From: Streptomyces fulvoviolaceus
GTDB lineage: Bacteria; Actinomycetota; Actinomycetes; Streptomycetales; Streptomycetaceae
Length of the DNA stretch: 12,182 bases
Assembly: GCF_000718165.1 (NCBI RefSeq)
Contig: NZ_JOEY01000112.1
Span: 1-12,182 of the forward strand
Direction: 5' to 3'
Shown: positions 7,324 to 12,182 of the stretch, in pieces
Layout: every line of letters begins with the position of its first letter
Numbering within the stretch: the first letter of the stretch is position 1
Translations under genes and position numbers: made by a program
The notes under the pieces: generated by a model
The model's database searches: none
The model's input: only the letters and a program-made list of their open reading frames with translations
Told to the model about the DNA's origin: nothing

Positions 7324-8046
7324 TCAAGCGGGGTTCGGGGTGGGGTGGCCGGCGAACAGGCCAGGGGTGTCGTGGGCGATGACGTTCTCCTGGGCCGGGA
7401 CTTTGCCGAGGCGGTAGCTGTTGTCCGAGGACGCGCGGTCTTCGTGCCCGAACGAGATACCGAAGAACAGCTTGAGGTCGTCGGGAACGTTCAGAACATC
7501 GCGGACGGTGTCGGCGTACAGGCCCAGCACCGTCTGAGGGATTCCTCCCAGGCCACGGGAGGCGAGGGAGAGCAGGAAGGTCTGCGCGTACATGCCGATG
7601 TCGCCGCCCACGCGCACGCCGTCACCGAAGACGGGAGCGAAAAGCATGGCCACGTGGGGAGCTCCGTAGAACTCGAGGTTACGGCGATCCGCCACGCGGC
7701 GCGCCTCACGGTCCGACCGGGCGATCCCCAGGGCGTCGTTGCGGGTCTGCGCCTGGTGCCGGGAGCGCTGCGCGTACTCGCCGAAGTACTCCTCCTGGTC
7801 GAAGGTGAAGTCACCGAACGCCTCTCCCCCGGCTTCGGCCCGCAGCAGTTCTTTACTCAGCAGATCCCGCTGCCGGCCCGAGACGATGTGGATCTGCCAT
7901 GGCTGGGTGTTGCAGTTGGAGGGGGCCAACCTTGCGTCCTCCAGCACGCTGCGGATCTGTGCAGGGGACAGCGGATCCTGCAGGAACGCGCGAACGGAAT
8001 GACGGGCCCGGACGGCCTCGGCGAAGGAAAGGGTGTCGCCAGACAC
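7324..8046 (-). CDS. Nitroreductase family FMN oxidoreductase
   Basis: This 240-residue protein has the FMN-binding pattern of the nitroreductase family. Residues 14-21 read ARHSVRAF (phosphate-binding Arg15, Ser17, Arg19), followed by APSNCNTQPW (41-50). GGDIGMYAQTFLLSLASRGLGGIPQ lies at 147-171 in separate conserved blocks, and FFGISFGHED (195-203) is near the C-terminus. Such enzymes work as dimers with FMN and use NAD(P)H to reduce nitroaromatics, quinones or enones. The frame is open to 8136, but the GTG at 8046 has GAGGAG 4 nt upstream and begins just before the conserved N-terminal helix. The upstream neighbour is the MDR oxidoreductase and the downstream neighbour the alcohol dehydrogenase, all on the same strand. 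The physiological substrate is unknown; a role in quinone or electrophile reduction is inference. Confidence 0.93.
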   Translation of the reverse strand: MSGDTLSFAEAVRARHSVRAFLQDPLSPAQIRSVLEDARLAPSNCNTQPWQIHIVSGRQRDLLSKELLRAEAGGEAFGDFTFDQEEYFGEYAQRSRHQAQTRNDALGIARSDREARRVADRRNLEFYGAPHVAMLFAPVFGDGVRVGGDIGMYAQTFLLSLASRGLGGIPQTVLGLYADTVRDVLNVPDDLKLFFGISFGHEDRASSDNSYRLGKVPAQENVIAHDTPGLFAGHPTPNPA

Positions 8047-8163
8047 AGTGCTCCTCTTGCGGACGGGACGGTGGCGCGTCGATGCCCCTGCATGGGTGTG
8101 ACGGACGCGCGCGACGGTGCGGGCCCTGGCTGACACTCGGTCTCTGCACTCCCGCGATGCCTT

Positions 8164-9150
8164 TCACACGGCTGCTGCGGGCGGGAATTCGAGGATTAGT
8201 CGCCCCCGCAAGCCGCCCTTCTCCAACAGCCGATGAGCCTCGGGAGCCTGGTCGGCGGGCAGAGTCGCCGCGACTCGGAGGGTGAGCTCACCCGATTCCA
8301 CCTGTTCGCGCAGCCGGGTGATGGCCACGGTGTCGGTGATGCGTGAGCGGACGTTGACGGGATGCACGACGATGCCGCGGCCGGGATCGTCGTCCCAGAA
8401 ACGGACGACCGCGATCTGGCCGTTGTCTCGGATCGCGGGCGCGATCCGGTCGTGCAGCATGGCGCCGTCCGCGACGGCGTCCACTCCACCGGGTACAACG
8501 TCCAGCACGCGCGGTGCGATGTCGTCGCCGCGAGTGATGAAGGTGTCGGCCCCGCGGGAACGCAGCCACTCCTCGTCGTGCTCCGACGCCACCGCGACGA
8601 CACGCAGGTCCTTCGCGGCAGCAAGCTGGACGACGTAGCCGCCGACGGCGCCGCCGGCTCCGGTGACGGCCAGCGTCGAACCGGGCGCGAGTGCAAGGGA
8701 GTCCAGGATGCTCCGGGCGGTCAGTGCGTTCATGAGGAACGAGGCTGCTTCCGGGAACGTCGTGCCGACGGGCTGACGCGTGACCGACGGGGCCGGCAGG
8801 ACGACGTACTCGCTGTAGCCGCCGTGACGCCCGTGGTTGTCGACGATGCCGATCACGGGCTCGCCCTCGGACAGTCCGTATTCGGCCCTGACGTCGTCTG
8901 CGACCTCGTCGAGCGTGCCCGCCACGTCCATGCCGGGAATGAAGGGAGGTTCAAAATCGCGGTACCACTCGGCGAGGGAACCGTCGCGGAGCATGACGTC
9001 GGCCGGGTTCACCCCGGCGGCACGCACCCGCACCCGCACCTCGCCGGGACCGGCGTGCGGTTGAGGCAGCTCGACGGCGTGCAACACTTCCGGGCCGCCA
9101 TAAGTGTGGAGACCGATCGCTTTCATGGATGAGGACTGCCTTGTGCTCAT
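8164..9150 (-). CDS. Zinc-free MDR oxidoreductase (quinone reductase-like)
   Basis: This 328-residue medium-chain dehydrogenase/reductase is of the NADPH:quinone oxidoreductase type. The N-terminal part shows YGGPEVLHAVELP, AAGVNPADVMLRDG and PFIPGMDVAGTL. The nucleotide-binding motif is TGAGGAVGGYVVQLAA (163-178), and the C-terminus ends with GGLRGRLILEF, the usual QOR ending. The cysteine and histidine zinc ligands of alcohol dehydrogenases are absent, so it should act as a zinc-independent reductase of quinones or enones. Two ATGs are possible. The one at 9150 has AAGGA 10 nt upstream; the one at 9126 begins directly at MKAIGLHTYGG. I favour 9150 with modest certainty. It lies between the OYE and nitroreductase genes on the same strand. 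Its 159-nt upstream region is rich in dyads, so it may have its own promoter or an attenuator. Confidence 0.92.
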   Translation of the reverse strand: MSTRQSSSMKAIGLHTYGGPEVLHAVELPQPHAGPGEVRVRVRAAGVNPADVMLRDGSLAEWYRDFEPPFIPGMDVAGTLDEVADDVRAEYGLSEGEPVIGIVDNHGRHGGYSEYVVLPAPSVTRQPVGTTFPEAASFLMNALTARSILDSLALAPGSTLAVTGAGGAVGGYVVQLAAAKDLRVVAVASEHDEEWLRSRGADTFITRGDDIAPRVLDVVPGGVDAVADGAMLHDRIAPAIRDNGQIAVVRFWDDDPGRGIVVHPVNVRSRITDTVAITRLREQVESGELTLRVAATLPADQAPEAHRLLEKGGLRGRLILEFPPAAAV

Positions 9151-9309
9151 GAAGGGGTGTTCCTTCCGTGGGTCCAGCCGGCCGGCTCACACGGCGCCGC
9201 TCGGCGGGCAGGGAGCGTGAGGACCGTCTCGCGGTGTTGGTGGTACAGCCACCGCCTGTGCGGTAGGACGGTTCCCCGCGCATCCTCCGCAGCGTGAGGC
9301 CTTCCTCCC
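9151..9309 (-). promoter_or_regulatory. Dyad-rich leader between OYE and MDR genes
   Basis: Three structures stand out. AGCCGGCCGGCT at 9176-9187 is a perfect 12-bp palindrome 25 nt upstream of the MDR start. ACCGTC (9223-9228) pairs with GACGGT (9267-9272). Inside that stem, GCGGTG (9231-9236) can pair with CACCGC (9250-9255), or alternatively GGTGG (9239-9243) with CCACC (9249-9253); these two are mutually exclusive. The palindrome could be an operator and the nested stems a terminator for the OYE transcript or an attenuator. High GC content makes chance pairing common. Confidence 0.35.
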
Positions 9310-10422
9310 TCAACGCTTGCTGTGCCGTCGGACGGCGTAGCTGTACTGCTCGGGCCAGCGGGGCTCAGCGTCGAGTTCGAGTGCGGCGTGCTGGGGCCAG
9401 TAGGGGTTGCGCAGCAGTTCACGGCCGAGCAGGACGGCATCGGCCTGTCCGGCGGCGACGATGTCCTCGGCCTGGGCGGGCTCCAGGATCAGGCCGACGG
9501 CGCCGGTGGGGATCCCGGTCGCGGCACGAGCCCGGGCGGCGAAGGGCACCTGATAGCCGGGCGCGATGGGGATCGTGGCGTCGGGGACCATGCCGCCGCT
9601 GGACACGTCCAGCAGGTCGACGCCGTGCGCGGCCAGTTCCTTGGCGAGGTGGACGGTGTCATCGCCCGTCCAGCCCTCGCGCTCGTCCTCCGGATTCTCG
9701 GTCAGCCAGTCCGTGGCCGACGTGCGGAAGAAGACCGGCAGGTCGTCGGGCCATACCTCGCGTACGGCGTCGACCACCTGGAGGGGAAAGCGCAGACGGT
9801 TCTCGAAGCTGCCGCCATAGGAGTCGGTGCGGTGGTTGGAGGCCGGGGAGAGGAACGAGTTGATCAGGAAGCCGTGGGCGCCGTGCAATTCGACCACCTC
9901 GAAACCCGCGGCCAGCGCACGCTTCGCCGACTCGGCGAACTCCCGCACCAGCTGCTGGATCTCGTCCACCGTGAGCTCGTGCGGCACGGACCGCCCGGCG
10001 AACGGCGCCGGGCTGGGGGCGACCGCCCGCCAGCCGCCCTCGGCCTCGGGAATGTACCGGCCGGTGAGCCAGGGCTTGTCGACGGATGCCTTGCGGCCGG
10101 CATGGCAGAGCTGGATGGCCGGGACCGACCCGTGGGAGCGGATGGCTGCGGTGATGCGCGCGAATGCTTGCTGCTGGCGGTCGTTCCACAACCCCAGGTC
10201 CCAGGGGGTGATACGCCCGTCGGGCCGTATCCCTGTGGCCTCGGCCATCACCAGCCCGGCGCCGCCGGCGGCCCGGCTGGCCAGGTGGGTGAGGTGGAAG
10301 TCGGTCGGCACTCCGGTCTCCGGCCCGTCCGAGGCGGCGGAGTACATGCACATCGGGGACGTCCAGATGCGGTTGGGGATCTCAAGTGACCGCAGGGTCA
10401 AGGCGGTGAACAGGGCACTCAC
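9310..10422 (-). CDS. NADH:flavin oxidoreductase, Old Yellow Enzyme family (YqjM-like)
   Basis: The 370-residue product is an FMN-containing TIM-barrel ene-reductase of the thermophilic-like (YqjM) class. Cys25 and Tyr27 in SPMCMYS correspond to the redox-modulating Cys26 and Tyr28 of YqjM. His180 and His183 (ELHGAHGFL) are the substrate-anion binding pair. NHRTDSYGGSFENRLRF and the C-terminal GRELLRNPYWP are strong family blocks. Such enzymes reduce alpha,beta-unsaturated carbonyls, maleimides, quinones and nitro compounds with NAD(P)H. The frame runs to 10668, but the GTG at 10422 has GAGGAA about 7 nt upstream and matches the family start. The extension upstream shows no recognisable domain. 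It is the first enzyme gene downstream of the MmyB-like regulator on the same strand, separated by 254 nt, so it may have its own promoter. Confidence 0.95.
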   Translation of the reverse strand: MSALFTALTLRSLEIPNRIWTSPMCMYSAASDGPETGVPTDFHLTHLASRAAGGAGLVMAEATGIRPDGRITPWDLGLWNDRQQQAFARITAAIRSHGSVPAIQLCHAGRKASVDKPWLTGRYIPEAEGGWRAVAPSPAPFAGRSVPHELTVDEIQQLVREFAESAKRALAAGFEVVELHGAHGFLINSFLSPASNHRTDSYGGSFENRLRFPLQVVDAVREVWPDDLPVFFRTSATDWLTENPEDEREGWTGDDTVHLAKELAAHGVDLLDVSSGGMVPDATIPIAPGYQVPFAARARAATGIPTGAVGLILEPAQAEDIVAAGQADAVLLGRELLRNPYWPQHAALELDAEPRWPEQYSYAVRRHSKR

Positions 10423-10555
10423 GGATGGTTCCTCATCGATTGGGGATGTACTGGCCCAGTGGCGGGCAACGGCTTGGCGGGTACGGGGTTGTTGCGTACG
10501 GTCCGGCCGCCGCGCGCGTGGGGCGCCGGAGGTGTCACAGAACGCGACGGTGCTC

Positions 10556-10584
10556 CACAACACGGCCTCGGCCGTGGCTTTGTG
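10556..10584. promoter_or_regulatory. Inverted repeat between regulator and OYE gene
   Basis: CACGGCC (10561-10567) and GGCCGTG (10570-10576) form a perfect dyad with a 2-base centre. As RNA this gives a 6-bp stem with a CTCG loop. CACAA (10556-10560) and TTGTG (10580-10584) extend it after a 3-base bulge. It lies in the 254-nt spacer, 92 nt after the regulator stop and 134 nt before the OYE start. It could be a terminator for the regulator transcript or an operator for the OYE gene. The rest of the spacer (10423-10676) shows nothing I can name. Confidence 0.45.
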
Positions 10585-10676
10585 CAGGACAGTCCAGGTG
10601 GTTGTGCCACGCCGACGGTGATGGTGGCTGCGCCCGCACTCCCTCGGCAGTCGCAGGGCCGACCCCACTGGTCAGG

Positions 10677-11546
10677 TCATATGGCGGCGTCGGATGCGGA
10701 CCGCTGCTGGTTCGTGGCCCAGGAGGCGAGGATGCGCAGCCCGTCGTGGGAAGGGGTGCCAGGTTCGGCGGTCAGCACGATGAGTACCTGTTCGGCGTCG
10801 ATGCTGGCGGTGAGGGTGTCCCAGTCGAGGGTGAGCTCGCCGGCCACAGGGTGATGGAAGGCTTTTGTGCCCATCGTCCGGGCGGCAACGTGGTGGCCGC
10901 CCCACCAACGCCGGAAGTGCGGGTCCTGCACCGACAACTCACCGACGAGGGCGGCCAGCCGGGGGTCGTCGGGATACTTGGCAGCCTGCATCCGCAGCTG
11001 CGCCACGGTGGAGTGAGCAACCTCCTCCCAGTCCGCGTACAGCGTCCTCATCGCGGGATCGGTGAAAAGAATCCGCGTGTGGTTTCTTTTCTTCTCCGGA
11101 ATTTCCGCGTAGTCACTCATCAGGGCAGCGGCCAGGGAATTCCAGGCGAGGATGTCCGTACGGCGGCCCAGAACAATAGCCGGGGTGTCGATCAGGTTGT
11201 CCAGGAGGCGCTGCAGCGTCGGCTGTACCTTCTGCACGGCACGGCGGCGAGGCCGGGCCTGGTCCTTCCCGGCGAGTTCGAAGAGGTAGTCCCGTTGGTC
11301 GTCGTCCAGACGGAGTACCTGCGCCAGAGCGGACAGCACCGGCCCCGATGCCTGGATGCGCCCCTGCTCAAGGCGGGTGTAGTACTCGGTGCTGATGGCG
11401 GCGAGCTGAGCGACTTCCTCACGGCGCAGTCCCTCGACCCGCCTCAGGCCGCCCGTGTCGGGCAGGCCCACAGCGCGGGGGCTCAGTTCGGCCCGGCGGG
11501 TCTTGAGGAACTCGCCCAGCTCGTTGAGATGCGCGTTGCGAGTCAT
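10677..11546 (-). CDS. MmyB-like XRE-family transcriptional regulator
   Basis: This 289-residue protein has an N-terminal helix-turn-helix domain (residues about 8-90) with the typical stretch GLRREEVAQLAAISTEYYTRLEQGR (about 39-63, in conserved blocks). A C-terminal MmyB-like ligand-binding domain (about 105-275) includes LGRRTDILAWNSLAAAL, RNHTRILFTDP and HHPVAGELTLDWDTL. The family binds DNA as a dimer. A Chloroflexus homologue was crystallised with a fatty acid bound (from memory), so a small hydrophobic ligand is plausible. The frame is open far upstream to 12164, but that extension is antisense to the next SDR and is spurious; the ATG at 11546 begins at the family N-terminus. The RBS is weak. 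The gene is divergent from the SDR at 11821 and precedes the OYE gene, so both are candidate targets. Confidence 0.94.
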   Translation of the reverse strand: MTRNAHLNELGEFLKTRRAELSPRAVGLPDTGGLRRVEGLRREEVAQLAAISTEYYTRLEQGRIQASGPVLSALAQVLRLDDDQRDYLFELAGKDQARPRRRAVQKVQPTLQRLLDNLIDTPAIVLGRRTDILAWNSLAAALMSDYAEIPEKKRNHTRILFTDPAMRTLYADWEEVAHSTVAQLRMQAAKYPDDPRLAALVGELSVQDPHFRRWWGGHHVAARTMGTKAFHHPVAGELTLDWDTLTASIDAEQVLIVLTAEPGTPSHDGLRILASWATNQQRSASDAAI

Positions 11547-11591
11547 ACCGGCCAGTGTGACACCGAATGGACGAACATTGGGGGGTAGGGA

Positions 11592-11620
11592 TTTATACCT
11601 GGAACCTTTCCTCCGGGTAA
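11592..11620 (-). promoter_or_regulatory. Candidate promoter of the MmyB-like regulator
   Basis: On the minus strand, TATAAA (11597-11592) is a rare A/T-rich hexamer in this GC-rich DNA, and TTACCC (11620-11615) lies 17 nt upstream of it. The -10 is good and the -35 poor (3 of 6 to consensus). The start codon would lie about 45 nt downstream of the -10. No comparable promoter for the divergent SDR was identified. Confidence 0.35.
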
Positions 11621-11729
11621 GGAATTCTCCCCTTTGCGGGGCGCGTGAAGGTGCGAAAGTCAATGAGGTGGCCGGGAGAAACCGACCGAGGTGTCGGCGA
11701 CCCCGTAGCACCTGATCGACCCCGCCGAT

Positions 11730-11802
11730 GGCCGGGATGCCTGGCCTCACTGGCGACGCCAGACATCTCATCACCGCACTACACCGGGTGCCGGATACGG
11801 CA
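11730..11802. promoter_or_regulatory. Three short dyads upstream of the divergent SDR (operator candidates)
   Basis: GGCCGGG/CCTGGCC (11730-11746, 3-base centre, one G-T pair), CTGGCG-A-CGCCAG (11750-11762) and TGCCG-GATA-CGGCA (11789-11802) follow one another in the regulator/SDR intergenic region. They end 18 nt before the SDR start. The middle one is a perfect 13-base dyad and the best operator candidate. They are not copies of one motif, which weakens the case for one shared binding protein. Confidence 0.35.
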
Positions 11803-11820
11803 TCTGAAAGGAACCCCCTC

Positions 11821-12182
11821 ATGAGCAAGGTCATTCTCGTCACCGGCGCCGGACGCGGTCTCGGCACCGACATCGCCCGCGAGGCCCTCGCCGCCGGCCA
11901 CCAGGTCGTCGCCACCGGACGGCGCCCCGAAGAGGTCGAGAAGACTCTCGGCGGACCGCAGGACAACCTGCTGGTCACCAAGCTCGACGTCACCAGCCTC
12001 GACGACGCGCAGGCCGCCGTCCAGGCAGCCGTCGACCGCTTCGGCCGCATCGACGTCCTCATCAACAACGCCGGCAACTTCTTCGCCGGATACTTCGAGG
12101 AGATCACGCCCGACCAGATGCGCCAGCAGATCGAGACCAACCTCTTCGGGCCCATGAACGTCACCCGTTCCGTCCTGCCCGT
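11821..12182 (+). CDS. Short-chain dehydrogenase/reductase, N-terminal part (3' end outside window)
   Basis: The gene starts at ATG 11821 with AAAGGA at 11807-11812, and 120 codons lie in the window. The N-terminal motif VTGAGRGLG (residues 7-15) is the SDR coenzyme-binding site. GRRPEEVEK follows strand 2, and an arginine at that place suggests NADP(H). LDV (55-57) is the adenine-contact motif, NNAG (82-85) stabilises the sheet, and the Asn in IETNLFGPMNVTR (Asn107) belongs to the classical tetrad. The Ser-Tyr-Lys part lies beyond the window edge. It is divergent from the MmyB-like regulator, a gene pairing I recall as frequent in Streptomyces, and so is probably its target. It should be a cytoplasmic NADP(H)-dependent carbonyl or alcohol oxidoreductase of unknown substrate. 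Confidence 0.93.
   Translation, partial: MSKVILVTGAGRGLGTDIAREALAAGHQVVATGRRPEEVEKTLGGPQDNLLVTKLDVTSLDDAQAAVQAAVDRFGRIDVLINNAGNFFAGYFEEITPDQMRQQIETNLFGPMNVTRSVLP

Noticed and set aside
6261..7382. Plus-strand open frame (373 codons) opposite the alcohol dehydrogenase
   Set aside because: It is antisense to a gene with full zinc and NADP motifs; the repetitive Val/Asp/Arg/His composition is a shadow pattern.
10423..10668. 82-residue N-terminal extension of the OYE protein
   Set aside because: It has no domain, and the GTG at 10422 has a good RBS and fits the family N-terminus.
9322..11588. Plus-strand open frames opposite the OYE gene and the regulator
   Set aside because: They have no motif and no matching codon bias; the minus-strand genes explain the sequence.
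11547..12164. N-terminal extension of the MmyB-like regulator to a 495-residue protein
   Set aside because: The extension is antisense to an SDR with clear TGxxxGxG and NNAG motifs; the ATG at 11546 matches the family start.

Overview
The window is high-GC DNA with strong G/C preference at third codon positions, several GTG starts with good Shine-Dalgarno sequences, long spurious antisense reading frames, and an MmyB-type XRE regulator. This suggests an actinobacterium, most likely Streptomyces or a close relative. No rRNA, tRNA, CRISPR, insertion sequence, transposase or integrase was seen. No gene-free stretch exceeds 300 bases.

Left part, plus strand (1-6130): the C-terminal part of a classical short-chain dehydrogenase (SDR) is followed by two aldo/keto reductases of different subfamilies and a small DUF2255 protein. 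These are closely spaced and look like one transcription unit, closed by a perfect 17-bp stem at 2765-2806. A second plus-strand group follows: an SDR-fold protein lacking the Tyr-Lys catalytic pair, a Tat-exported N-acetylmuramoyl-L-alanine amidase, a D-2-hydroxyacid dehydrogenase, and a HAD phosphatase gene that appears broken by an N-terminal frameshift and an internal in-frame deletion.

Right part, minus strand (6177-11546), convergent with the left: read from its upstream end, an MmyB-like regulator, an Old Yellow Enzyme-type flavin oxidoreductase, a zinc-free quinone-reductase-like MDR enzyme, a nitroreductase, and a zinc-dependent NADP secondary alcohol dehydrogenase. The regulator is divergent from another SDR (11821 to the window edge). 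The 274-bp region between them holds several short dyads and one AT-rich promoter candidate.

Taken together, nine of the fourteen genes clearly belong to catalytically intact oxidoreductase families (SDR x2, AKR x2, hydroxyacid dehydrogenase, Zn-ADH, nitroreductase, MDR, OYE), and a tenth is an SDR-fold protein of uncertain activity. There are no scaffold-building biosynthetic enzymes. The best working view is an accessory redox island that reduces reactive carbonyls, enones, quinones or nitro compounds, with at least the right half possibly under the MmyB-like regulator. That functional reading is inference. The individual family calls rest on motifs visible in the sequence.
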